Made by a program: the position numbers and the translations under genes. This document shows, one piece after another, positions 19,971-27,879 of a stretch of 64,000 nt of DNA; position 1 is the first letter of the stretch; each line of letters opens with the position of its first letter. The notes beneath the pieces were generated by a model that had not been told where the DNA came from, did no database searches, and was given only the letters and a program-made list of their open reading frames with translations. Source of the DNA: Mycobacteroides chelonae (lineage in GTDB: Bacteria; Actinomycetota; Actinomycetes; Mycobacteriales; Mycobacteriaceae); the NCBI GenBank assembly GCA_014204435.1, contig JACHLF010000001.1, positions 1,010,889 to 1,074,888 on the forward strand. The letters run 5' to 3'.

Positions 19971-21313
19971 CCACGCCCGCGATCGTGATTGCTGCGCCTG
20001 CCTCGGGGAGCGGCAAAACCACGGTGGCAACGGGTTTGATGGGTGCGCTGCGGCGTGCGGGGCATCGGGTGGCGCCGTTCAAGGTGGGGCCGGACTACAT
20101 CGATCCCGGGTATCACACGCTGGCAACCGGAAGGCCGGGCCGCAATCTTGACAGCGTGCTCGTGGGTGACGACCTGATCGGACCGTTGTTCGGTCATGGC
20201 ACCAGGGGTGCCGATATCGCCGTGGTCGAGGGCGTGATGGGGCTATTCGACGGACGGGTAGGCGACGCAAAAGGTTCGAGCGCCGAGATCGCGGCACTAC
20301 TCGGGGCGCCGGTGGTGTTGGTGATCGACGCACAGGGGTACAGCCAGAGCCTGGCCGCGCTCTTGCATGGTTTCGCGGTGCACGCCGCGGAAGCGGGAAT
20401 CAGGATCGCCGGGGTAATTCTGAATCGGGTCGGTTCGCCGCGGCACCGAGAGATCCTCACTGCGGCAGCCGATCGTGCCGGACTCGGCATCTTCGGAGCG
20501 TTGCCCCGCGCCGAGGAGTTGTCCGTTCCGTCAAGGCATTTGGGGCTTGTGACGGCGATCGAGCACGGCCAAGCGGCACGTGATGCGATTGACGCGATGA
20601 CCCGGTTGGTCACCGATCACGTGGACGTGCCGGCGATTGTCGCGGCTGCCCGTAGCACGGTGACGGCTTCCGCGTGGGATCCGGAGATGTTCGTCGGCAC
20701 TCCGGCGGTCGGTGAACCCGTGGTGGCGTTGGCGGCGGGTCAGGCATTCACCTTTGGATACGCTGAGCACCGCGAATTGCTGGCCGCGGCGGGGGCGGTG
20801 GTCGCCGAATTCGATCCGCGGCGAGATAAGCTGCCTGCTGAGACGGCGGCCCTGGTGCTACCCGGGGGATTTCCGGAGCAGTTCGCCACCGACCTGTCTT
20901 CCAATGAAACACTGCGCCAACAGGTTCGCGAGCTGACCGGACCGATCCATGCCGAGTGCGCCGGGCTTACCTATTTGTGTAAGGATCTCGATGGCGCGCC
21001 GATGTGTGGTGTGCTCGACGCCCGTGCGCGCTTTACGGAGTCGTTGACCCTCGGATATCGGGATGCGGTGGCCATCACCGGATCCGTGTTGTTCGATGCG
21101 GGACATCGGTTGAGCGGGCATGAATTTCACCGCACCACAGTCGACTACCGTGATGACGCGGGGCAGCGGGCGTGGGCCTGGAGTGCTGCCGGTGGCGTCC
21201 GGCGTGAGGGCTCGGTGGCAGGGGAGGGCCGTATTCATGCTTCGTATCTGCATACCCATCCGGCGGCACATCCCGGTGCCGTGGCACGATTCGTTGCTCG
21301 GGCTGCCGCCTAG
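19967..21313 (+). CDS. cobB: Cobyrinate a,c-diamide synthase
   Basis: 448 aa from GTG 19967. Amidates the a and c carboxylates of the corrin ring with glutamine and ATP. An N-terminal dethiobiotin-synthetase-like P-loop (APASGSGKTTVATGLMGAL) and KVGPDYIDPGYH are followed by VEGVMGLFDGRVG. The C-terminal amidotransferase has its cysteine in IHAECAGLTYLC (about residue 330), and the histidine-rich end HASYLHTHPAAHP completes the triad region. The length fits CobB/CbiA. It is translationally coupled to cobO, as in M. tuberculosis Rv2848c-Rv2849c. Confidence 0.95.
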   Translation: MTTPAIVIAAPASGSGKTTVATGLMGALRRAGHRVAPFKVGPDYIDPGYHTLATGRPGRNLDSVLVGDDLIGPLFGHGTRGADIAVVEGVMGLFDGRVGDAKGSSAEIAALLGAPVVLVIDAQGYSQSLAALLHGFAVHAAEAGIRIAGVILNRVGSPRHREILTAAADRAGLGIFGALPRAEELSVPSRHLGLVTAIEHGQAARDAIDAMTRLVTDHVDVPAIVAAARSTVTASAWDPEMFVGTPAVGEPVVALAAGQAFTFGYAEHRELLAAAGAVVAEFDPRRDKLPAETAALVLPGGFPEQFATDLSSNETLRQQVRELTGPIHAECAGLTYLCKDLDGAPMCGVLDARARFTESLTLGYRDAVAITGSVLFDAGHRLSGHEFHRTTVDYRDDAGQRAWAWSAAGGVRREGSVAGEGRIHASYLHTHPAAHPGAVARFVARAAA

Positions 21314-21474
21314 TGGACGATCCGCCAGGTACGGTTTGCAGGGCTCGGGGAGCTGAAACTCAGGTGGGGTGGTAGGGAAACGCGTTCACGCCGCTTACCC
21401 GTTCTCAAAAGCTGTTACGCGACAATGCAGGTCATTTCGTGTGAGTCAGACTCCCGTGCACAGGAGCCTAGGAT

Positions 21475-21684
21475 GTGGAGGCCGCGCCTGGTTGGGGGAA
21501 TTGGCTTGCCAGGAACGCGTCCCACATTCGGTTGCTCATCATCCGGTTTGTGCGGATCATCACCGACGCTGACGCCGTCACCCGCATCCTCGGTTTCGGC
21601 CTTCTGGCGTTGATCGCTTTTTCTATTGCCTTGGCCACCGTGTCGGGCTCGCCGCCAAGCTTGGCAAGCATTCCGTTGTGGTAG
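21475..21684 (+). CDS. Small single-pass membrane protein, hypothetical
   Basis: 69 aa from GTG 21475, with AGGAG about nine bases upstream. One hydrophobic segment (ILGFGLLALIAFSIALATVSG) follows an amphipathic basic stretch. Third-position bases are GC-rich, as in real genes here. I do not recognise a family. It fills the otherwise empty 500-bp gap between cobB and the ECF transporter genes. The flanks (21314-21474 and 21685-21812) show no gene and no recognisable cobalamin riboswitch. A complementary reading frame on the other strand has no start signal. Confidence 0.5.
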   Translation: MEAAPGWGNWLARNASHIRLLIIRFVRIITDADAVTRILGFGLLALIAFSIALATVSGSPPSLASIPLW

Positions 21685-21812
21685 ACCGCTTCGGTGGTCT
21701 GGGCGATCGAGGCGTTAAAATGTGTGTACGGCTACAGCCAAGCCTTCTCATCGACAATCAGCTCCGCTTGATGATCCAGAAAACTGTGAACAAGGCGATT
21801 TCAGTTCCAACG

Positions 21813-22589
21813 TCAGTGCAGCAGGAGTACGAGCACGAACATACCGGTGAGGACTGCGGTTGCGAGAGCGTCGCGCCATCCCGGATAGACGGGATGCGCG
21901 GAGATGCGGCCCGTGCCACCCCGTGCGGTGATGGCGTCTCCCATCTCGGTGGCGCGGCGCAGCGAGACGACCATTGCGGCCGTGCACAGATCGACGACTT
22001 CCGCACGCCGCGAGGGCTTCTCCGGTTGCGGTGGCTGCAGCTTGCGGGCGGCCGTCAGCAAACGGAACTCTTCGGACAACATCGGAAACATCCGGAATGC
22101 CAGGGAGATGGTGACCGCCCAGTCGTCGATAGGTACACGCAATAGGCGCAGCGGCCGACACAAAAGTGCCACTGCGGGAGCGATATCCGCAACCTGGGTG
22201 GTCCACGAGATCACCGCACCGAGACCGATCAGAACCAGGCCGAGCGAGGTGACACGCAGGAAGTCCAGGAAACCGCCCACGCCGACGGTGGCTGGTCCGA
22301 GCTTCAATTCGGGAGCTCCGCCGTTGACGATGGTGAACAGACTGCCCGCCACCGCAAGCATCCCGACCCACCGTGGAACGGATGGGATGCATCCGGCGGA
22401 GATCCCGGCGAGGGCGGCCGTCACGAGGATGAGCAGCGCAACAAGTCCGATCGCGGTCCATGACGGCATGATGGTCAACAGCACTGATATCGCCAGCACG
22501 GCCAGGAGTTTCGTGCCGGCCCACAGGTCGTGGATGGGTGACGGTCCGGGAACCGGCCGCATCAGCATCAACGGGCGTCGCCGGCTCAT
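21813..22589 (-). CDS. ecfT: ECF transporter transmembrane (T) component
   Basis: 258 aa from ATG 22589. Five or so hydrophobic helices surround the coupling region. The family's two A-x-R/x-R-type signatures are seen late in the protein (AFRMFPMLSEEFRLLTAARKLQ and MVVSLRRATEMGDAITARG). EcfT links the substrate-binding S protein to the ATPases in energy-coupling-factor importers of vitamins and metals. Its start overlaps the stop of the ATPase gene (ATGA). It corresponds to Rv2325c, which is paired with Rv2326c in M. tuberculosis. The substrate cannot be told; cobalamin genes flank it on both sides. Confidence 0.87.
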   Translation of the reverse strand: MSRRRPLMLMRPVPGPSPIHDLWAGTKLLAVLAISVLLTIMPSWTAIGLVALLILVTAALAGISAGCIPSVPRWVGMLAVAGSLFTIVNGGAPELKLGPATVGVGGFLDFLRVTSLGLVLIGLGAVISWTTQVADIAPAVALLCRPLRLLRVPIDDWAVTISLAFRMFPMLSEEFRLLTAARKLQPPQPEKPSRRAEVVDLCTAAMVVSLRRATEMGDAITARGGTGRISAHPVYPGWRDALATAVLTGMFVLVLLLH

Positions 22590-24559
22590 CGGGCGCTCAC
22601 CAACTCGCCCCGTTCGAGACGGATGGTGCGTGGGCACAGCGGAGACAGGCTGTCGGTGTCATGGGAGATCACGATGACTGCCTGACCGTCATTGCGGATG
22701 CGTACCAAGAGATCGATGAGATCGGCCTGGGCGTCGACGTCCAGGCCGGCTAGCGGTTCATCGAGAATCAGCAGGCGCGGCGAGCGGGCCAGCAGCCCGG
22801 CCAGGGCGACTCGGCGTAACTGCCCGCCGCTGAGTCGATCGATTAGTACCCCACCAATTTTCGGATCTAGGCTGACCGAGGCCAGGGCGCGATCGATGCT
22901 GTCGGTATCGGAGGTCGAGTATCCGGCCAGCGCCGCAACTGCGGCACCAGCGTGTCCACGCAGCAGCTGCAACCGCGCGGCCTGGAAACACAAGGCCGCC
23001 GCGCCAACCTGTTCCGCGGCAGGGCGCTCATCGAGCAGACAGTGACCGGCAGACGGTTCCAGAAGACCTGCCATGATCCATGCCAGGGTCGACTTGCCTG
23101 AGCCGTTGCCGCCGCACAGCAGTATCCCGTCGCCGGAGTGGACCTGAAAGGAGACATTCCGCAGCACGGGTTGCGACCAGGGCGTTCCGGCCGCGTAGTC
23201 GAACGAAACTCCTTGCACGTCGAGAATCGTTTCCCCGCCGGCAGATTCGACAGGGGATGGGCGTTCCGCGTCCGCGCGTGCCTCGATACCGCCGAGTGCC
23301 ACCACGCGATCGGCGGCGTTGGCCTCCTGCGGGTAGTGGGTGATGTGCAGCAGCCCCAGACGGTGATGGGCAGTGAGCCCGTCGAGCACGTTGATGAGCG
23401 TCTGTCGCCCGTCGTGGTCGACCATGGTGGTGACCTCGTCGGCGATCAGCAGCGCGGGTGCCCGGGCGAGGGCCGAGGCGACCGCGAGCCGTTGCAGCTC
23501 GCCACCGGAGAGTCCGGCGGTGTCGCGATCGCTCATTCCGCTCAGGCCCACCTCGCCGAGCAGACTCTCGATGTCGATGGTGCGGTCGGGCGGCAGACCC
23601 CACACGATGTCGTCGCCCACGCGCAATCCCAGGACCTGACTTTCGGGGTGTTGCATGACCAACGCGGTTCCGCCCACGTGGCCCAGGCCCACTGCCGCGG
23701 GCCGCTCGATGGTTCCGGTGGTGGGCGTGACGCCCGCCAGGATGCGCATGAGGGTGGACTTGCCGGAGCCATTGGCCCCGGTCACCGCGATGTGTTCGCC
23801 GACATCGACCCGCATGGTCACCGGCGCCAAGGCATCGCGGTCGGTCCCGGCATATCGATAGCCGACATCGGTGAGAACCGTCGGCAGCGGGCCGGGTGGG
23901 GTGCTTTCGTGCACCGCGGGCAGCATGCCGACCGAGGCCAGGTCGGTCACTTCTTCAAGGCGCCGCAACACGGGCGTCAACACCCGCCATCCGAACGATG
24001 TGCCGAAGATGACGATGAGCCACACCGAGACCCCGAAGAACCACGGCCAGTGCACAATCCAGCCCGCGGCGGCACGATCGAGTCCCGCGGCGGCGTCACC
24101 CAGAAGCGGCACCCCGCTCGACAGCGTCGCGAATCCACCGACATTGGCCGCGACGGCACCCAGGACGACCTCGCGCAGATTGCGCAGGGCCGCGAACACT
24201 CCCACGCAGAAGGTGGACACCAGGACGCCCCACACTGCCGCGACCGCCAACATGGTTGCGGCACCACGATTGCGGCGTCTTACCTGACCGGAAATGGCGC
24301 CCATGTACGCACATGTCAACGCCGACACCAGGCCACCGAATCCGGCGATCAGGAAGCTGATGAGGCCTGCGGCGACGCATGCGGCCAAGGCCACCCGGAT
24401 GCGGTGGCGGTAACACAGCACGCCCATAGGTACGGCGCCCAGCCAGGCGAACACCACGGCGCCGGGCAGCACGATAGAGACCACGGCGATCGCGCCCATG
24501 AGGGCAGCGGTCATCGCGGCCTGGGCCAACTCCGCTGGTTGCATGCGATGGGATTGCAC
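22586..24559 (-). CDS. ECF transporter: fused S-like membrane domain and two ATPase domains
   Basis: 657 aa from GTG 24559 (ATG 24544 gives 652). Residues about 10-210 hold five or six hydrophobic helices resembling an S-component or DUF2232 fold. ABC domain 1 (about 230-430) has Walker A GANGSGKST, signature LSGGELQR, Walker B LLIADE and an HITH switch. ABC domain 2 (about 450-657) has GGNGSGKST, LSGGQLRR, LLILDEP and VISHD. Both ATPase sites look intact. Most ECF systems encode these parts as separate proteins, but the fusion is known from Rv2326c. With the coupled ecfT it makes a complete importer. The substrate is unknown. Confidence 0.88.
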   Translation of the reverse strand: MQSHRMQPAELAQAAMTAALMGAIAVVSIVLPGAVVFAWLGAVPMGVLCYRHRIRVALAACVAAGLISFLIAGFGGLVSALTCAYMGAISGQVRRRNRGAATMLAVAAVWGVLVSTFCVGVFAALRNLREVVLGAVAANVGGFATLSSGVPLLGDAAAGLDRAAAGWIVHWPWFFGVSVWLIVIFGTSFGWRVLTPVLRRLEEVTDLASVGMLPAVHESTPPGPLPTVLTDVGYRYAGTDRDALAPVTMRVDVGEHIAVTGANGSGKSTLMRILAGVTPTTGTIERPAAVGLGHVGGTALVMQHPESQVLGLRVGDDIVWGLPPDRTIDIESLLGEVGLSGMSDRDTAGLSGGELQRLAVASALARAPALLIADEVTTMVDHDGRQTLINVLDGLTAHHRLGLLHITHYPQEANAADRVVALGGIEARADAERPSPVESAGGETILDVQGVSFDYAAGTPWSQPVLRNVSFQVHSGDGILLCGGNGSGKSTLAWIMAGLLEPSAGHCLLDERPAAEQVGAAALCFQAARLQLLRGHAGAAVAALAGYSTSDTDSIDRALASVSLDPKIGGVLIDRLSGGQLRRVALAGLLARSPRLLILDEPLAGLDVDAQADLIDLLVRIRNDGQAVIVISHDTDSLSPLCPRTIRLERGELVSAR

Positions 24560-24608
24560 TGGGACCGATTAGAGCATGGCTAACCCGGCCCCGTGATCCG
24601 CGTCCACG

Positions 24609-24614
24609 TAAACT
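24609..24614 (+). promoter_or_regulatory. -10 element TAAACT for leaderless cysG mRNA
   Basis: TAAACT ends six bases before GTG 24621 and no ribosome binding site is present, so transcription probably begins on the start codon. Confidence 0.5.
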
Positions 24615-24620
24615 CGCGCG

Positions 24621-25814
24621 GTGACTCATGACGCCTACCTCGTCGGCCTCCGCCTCGCCGGACGCAAGGTCGTGGTCGTCGGCGCCGGATCCGTCGCGCA
24701 GCGGCGTCTTGGCCTGCTGATCGCCAGCGGTGCCGACGTGCACGTGATCGCCCCCAGCGCGACTCCGGCTGTCGAAAGCATGGCCTTGATCACCCTGAAC
24801 CTCAGGCCGTATCAGGACGGTGACCTTGAGGGCGCCTGGTACGCCATCGCCTGCACCGACGATCCGGCAGTCAATGCCGCGGTTGTGGACGAGGCCGAGC
24901 GGCGCCACGTCTTCTGTGTTCGGGCCGATTCTGCCCGGGAGGGCACGGCCGTCACGCCCGCATCGTTCAACCACGACGGCATTGCTGTCGGTGTTTTGAG
25001 CGGTGGACAGCACAAGCGCTCGGCGGCGCTGCGTTCTGCCATCCACGAGGCGCTGCAACGGGGGCTTATCACCGAAATCGCCGATGTAAAGCCGGAAGGC
25101 GTCGCGCTCGTGGGCGGGGGACCGGGTGATCCTGATCTCATTACCGTTCGTGGACGCCGCCTCCTCGCGCAGGCCGATGTGGTTGTTGCCGACCGGCTGG
25201 CTCCCGCCGAGCTGCTCGCCGATCTAGGGCCTCATGTCGAGGTCATCGACGCCGCGAAGATCCCGTACGGGCGTGCGATGGCACAGCAGGAGATCAACCG
25301 GGTGCTCATCGAACGGGCCCAGCAGGGCAAGTTCGTCGTCCGTCTCAAGGGCGGTGACCCCTTCGTCTTTGCGCGCGGCTACGAAGAAGTTCTGGCCTGC
25401 ACCGAGGCCGGTGTGCCGGTGACCGTTGTACCGGGCGTGACCAGCGCGATCTCCGTGCCTGCGGCGGCTGGCGTGCCCGTCACCCATCGCGCGGTGAACC
25501 ACGAGTTCGTGGTGGTCAGCGGACACGTCGCACCGGGGCATCCGGAATCGTTAGTCAATTGGGACGCGCTTGCTGCCTTGCAGGGGACCATCGTGCTGTT
25601 GATGGCCGTCGAGCGCATCGAGCAATTCGCGAAGGTCCTCATCGACGGCGGTCGACCTGCGGATACCCCGGTGCTGGTGGTGCAACATGGCACCACCGAC
25701 GAGCAACGCGTACTGCGCGCGGACCTGGCCACCGCATCGGAACGCATTCGCTCGCAGGGCGTCAGGCCGCCGGCGATCATCGTGATTGGTCCCGTGGCCG
25801 CTTACGGTACATAA
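24621..25814 (+). CDS. cysG: Siroheme synthase: precorrin-2 dehydrogenase and uroporphyrinogen-III C-methyltransferase
   Basis: 397 aa from GTG 24621. The N-terminal module (about 1-150) is a precorrin-2 dehydrogenase/sirohydrochlorin ferrochelatase with the NAD motif [17 protein letters not shown]. The C-terminal module (about 160-397) is a SUMT with [36 protein letters not shown] and [11 protein letters not shown]. It makes precorrin-2, the branch point to siroheme (for sulfite and nitrite reductases) and to cobalamin, which suits its location near cobO-cobB. At 397 aa it is a little shorter than enteric CysG, as in other mycobacteria (Rv2847c). Confidence 0.95.
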   Translation: MTHDAYLVGLRLAGRKVVVVGAGSVAQRRLGLLIASGADVHVIAPSATPAVESMALITLNLRPYQDGDLEGAWYAIACTDDPAVNAAVVDEAERRHVFCVRADSAREGTAVTPASFNHDGIAVGVLSGGQHKRSAALRSAIHEALQRGLITEIADVKPEGVALVGGGPGDPDLITVRGRRLLAQADVVVADRLAPAELLADLGPHVEVIDAAKIPYGRAMAQQEINRVLIERAQQGKFVVRLKGGDPFVFARGYEEVLACTEAGVPVTVVPGVTSAISVPAAAGVPVTHRAVNHEFVVVSGHVAPGHPESLVNWDALAALQGTIVLLMAVERIEQFAKVLIDGGRPADTPVLVVQHGTTDEQRVLRADLATASERIRSQGVRPPAIIVIGPVAAYGT

Positions 25815-25833
25815 GCGAACGTTAAGAGGCCGG

Positions 25834-25839
25834 TAAGGT
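25834..25839 (+). promoter_or_regulatory. -10 element TAAGGT for efpA
   Basis: TAAGGT ends seven bases before ATG 25847. This leaderless geometry favours that ATG over the in-frame GTG at 25838. Confidence 0.45.
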
Positions 25840-25846
25840 GTCCTGC

Positions 25847-27376
25847 ATGTCTGGCCTCAGCGTCGAGCAGCTCACTCAAAAGGCGCGCGAACTTCTGCCA
25901 TCCCGGCACTACCTGTATGCCGTCATCGCGATCGCCGGTATGCAGTTCCTGGCCACCATGGACGGCACCATCGCGGTTGTCACGCTGCCCAAGATTCAGG
26001 CCGAGTTACACCTCAACGACGCCACCCGAAGCTGGGTCATCACCGCGTACATGCTGTCCTTCGGCGGACTGATGCTGCTGGGTGGTCGTCTCGGCGACAC
26101 TTTCGGACGCAAGCGGGTCTTCATCGGCGGCATCGCGTTGTTTACCCTGGCTTCGATCGGAGTGGGCCTGGCGCAAGAGGACATCGGTCTGGCCGTTTTC
26201 CGTCTGATCCAGGGTGTGGGTGCGGCCGTCGCGTCGCCCACCGCGTTGGCATTGATTGCGACGACCTTTCCCAAGGGGCCGCTGCGCACCGCCGCCGTCG
26301 CGGTGTTCGGCGCCATGACGGGAGTGGGTTCCATCGCCGGGCTGATCGTCGGCGGTGCGCTGGCCGAGGTGTCCTGGCGTCTTGCCTTCTTGATCAACGT
26401 GCCGGCCGGTGCACTGATGATCTACCTGGCCGTGCGGTCGCTGACCGAGACCGAACGCGAACCGATGAAGCTGGACGTGGCGGGTTCCGTTCTGGCCACG
26501 CTGGGCTGTACCGCGGCGGTGTTCGGCTTCACCCAGGGCCCCGACCGCGGTTGGGATTCGCCGTACACGATCGTGTCGCTGATCGCGGCCGCGGCGCTGC
26601 TGATCGCGTTCCTTCTGGTCGAACGCACCGCGGAGAACCCGGTGGTGCCGTTCAGCCTGTTCGCGGACCGCAACCGGGTCGCGACGTTCGCGGCGATCTT
26701 CCTGGCCGGAGGTGTGCTCTTCACCCTGACCATCACCATCGGTCTGTACATGCAGGATCTGATGAAGTACAGCCCGCTGCGGACCGGCGTCTCGGCGATT
26801 CCGTTCGTCGTCGGCATGGGGATCGGCCTGGGGCTGTCCTCGCAACTTGTCACGCGCATGGCGCCGCGGGTGCTGATCCTGTGTGGTGGTGTGGTCGTGT
26901 TCGGCGCGATGCTCTACGGCTCCACGGTCGACCGGACCATCGCGTACTTCCCGGACTTCGCGACGCTCATCTTCGTCGGGGGACTCGGTATCGGGACCAT
27001 CGTGGTGCCGGTGGTCTTGTCGGCCATCACCGGAGTGGATGTCGACCGCATCGGGCCGCTGTCCGCCATTTCCCTCATGCTGCAAAACCTGGGTGGGCCA
27101 ATCGTTCTGGTGATCATCCAGGCGATCATTACCTCGCGCACGCTGTACCTCGGCGGTGCGACGGGCCCGGTGCAGAACATGAACAAAGCACAGCTGCATG
27201 CCCTGGACCACGGCTACACGTACGGCCTGCTGTGGATTGCCGGCACCGCGGTGCTCGTGGGGGTGGCGGCATTGTTCATCACCTACAGCGCCGCCGATGT
27301 CGCGCACGCACAGAAGGCGCAGGCCGCGCATGACCAGGGCCTGGACGAGGACGAGGACGAGGACGAGCAGGCCTAG
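25847..27376 (+). CDS. efpA: EfpA-family MFS transporter (14 transmembrane helices)
   Basis: 509 aa from ATG 25847. QacA/EfpA-type drug and lipid exporter of the inner membrane. It has the DHA2 motif LATMDGTIAVVTLPKIQAEL in helix 1, WVITAYMLSFGGLMLLGGRL and GRLGDTFGRKRVF between helices 2 and 3, and about 14 hydrophobic helices. EfpA in M. tuberculosis is about 530 aa and drug-inducible. The tail is an acidic run encoded by repeated GACGAG codons (about 27345-27370). It follows cysG, as in M. tuberculosis (Rv2846c), and overlaps the convergent exported-protein gene by 4 nt. Confidence 0.93.
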   Translation: MSGLSVEQLTQKARELLPSRHYLYAVIAIAGMQFLATMDGTIAVVTLPKIQAELHLNDATRSWVITAYMLSFGGLMLLGGRLGDTFGRKRVFIGGIALFTLASIGVGLAQEDIGLAVFRLIQGVGAAVASPTALALIATTFPKGPLRTAAVAVFGAMTGVGSIAGLIVGGALAEVSWRLAFLINVPAGALMIYLAVRSLTETEREPMKLDVAGSVLATLGCTAAVFGFTQGPDRGWDSPYTIVSLIAAAALLIAFLLVERTAENPVVPFSLFADRNRVATFAAIFLAGGVLFTLTITIGLYMQDLMKYSPLRTGVSAIPFVVGMGIGLGLSSQLVTRMAPRVLILCGGVVVFGAMLYGSTVDRTIAYFPDFATLIFVGGLGIGTIVVPVVLSAITGVDVDRIGPLSAISLMLQNLGGPIVLVIIQAIITSRTLYLGGATGPVQNMNKAQLHALDHGYTYGLLWIAGTAVLVGVAALFITYSAADVAHAQKAQAAHDQGLDEDEDEDEQA

Positions 27377-27729
27377 CAGTCGTACGGGGTGTAGTCCCCC
27401 GCGCGGAACAGCAGTCCGTTGGTGACGGAGATGCCATCGTTCACGGTGATGCGGCAGGACATGCGGAAGACGCTGGGTGCACCCGCTGCGGTGACTCGCA
27501 GCATGGGCGGCCCGTCGAGTTTGACCGTGCGCTCCCAGTAGTACCCGGCGAAGGTGTGCCCGGACTCCTCACGGAGCTGACCGCCGTCCTGGTACTGGAC
27601 GGTGAAGTCGGCGTTCCCGATTCCGATGGCCGACAGCGAGTATTCGACAATGGCCGGGGCCGCATCGGCCGGCGCCGCGAATCCCATACCGAGTACCGCC
27701 ACCGCCGGAATGACCGCCCACGTACGCAT
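27373..27729 (-). CDS. Small exported protein of unknown function
   Basis: 118 aa from ATG 27729. A signal peptide is evident (VIPAVAVLGMGFAAPADA, cleavage probably after ADA). The mature part of about 93 residues is predicted beta-rich, with two cysteines that could form a disulfide (FRMSCRI and the terminal YDC). The layout (FTVQYQDGGQ, then WERTVKLDGPPMLRVTAAG) faintly resembles the periplasmic domain of MmpS-type proteins, but the membrane anchor is absent and no family is claimed. It is convergent with efpA and divergent from proS. Confidence 0.7.
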   Translation of the reverse strand: MRTWAVIPAVAVLGMGFAAPADAAPAIVEYSLSAIGIGNADFTVQYQDGGQLREESGHTFAGYYWERTVKLDGPPMLRVTAAGAPSVFRMSCRITVNDGISVTNGLLFRAGDYTPYDC

Positions 27730-27790
27730 GCGATTGATGCTAGCCGGGAGCCTCGGCAGCGCGCCGATATGCTGTGCAACCGTAACTGAC

Positions 27791-27873
27791 GGTCTTCGCC
27801 CGAGAGGCTCAACGAAAACATGGTCTTCGCCCGAGAGGCTCAACGAAACATGGTCTTCGCCCGAGAGGCTCAT
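27791..27873 (+). repeat. Three tandem 30/31-bp repeats spanning the proS ribosome binding site
   Basis: Units start at 27791, 27822 and 27852. Each begins GGTCTTCGCCCGAGAGGCTC; the first two continue to an ATG-forming CAT-type junction and the third runs into the proS start. The first unit has one additional A (31 bp) and the third is partial (about 22 bp). GAGAGG in every unit is a ribosome binding site, and the third copy is the one used by proS. The 30-bp period keeps the reading frame open. It looks like a recent tandem duplication or variable-number repeat. Confidence 0.9.
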
Positions 27874-27879
27874 CAATGA
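27820..27879 (+). CDS. Repeat-encoded 19-aa leader peptide upstream of proS
   Basis: The ORF reads [19 protein letters not shown]; its TGA overlaps the proS ATG (ATGA at 27876-27879). It is created by the tandem repeats: each further 30-bp unit would add ten residues without changing frame, and the second ATG (27850) would give a nine-residue form. A GAGAGG lies 12 bases before its ATG. It contains no proline codon, so classical proline attenuation is unlikely, while translational coupling to proS is plausible. Translation is inferred. Confidence 0.4.
   Translation: MVFAREAQRNMVFAREAHQ

Noticed and set aside
21314..21474. Possible cobalamin riboswitch between cobB and the ECF genes
   Set aside because: I looked for the conserved B12-box and the pseudoknot pattern on both strands and did not see them.
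27345..27370. Repeated GACGAG hexamers at the end of efpA
   Set aside because: Short acidic tail; no evidence of a functional DNA repeat.
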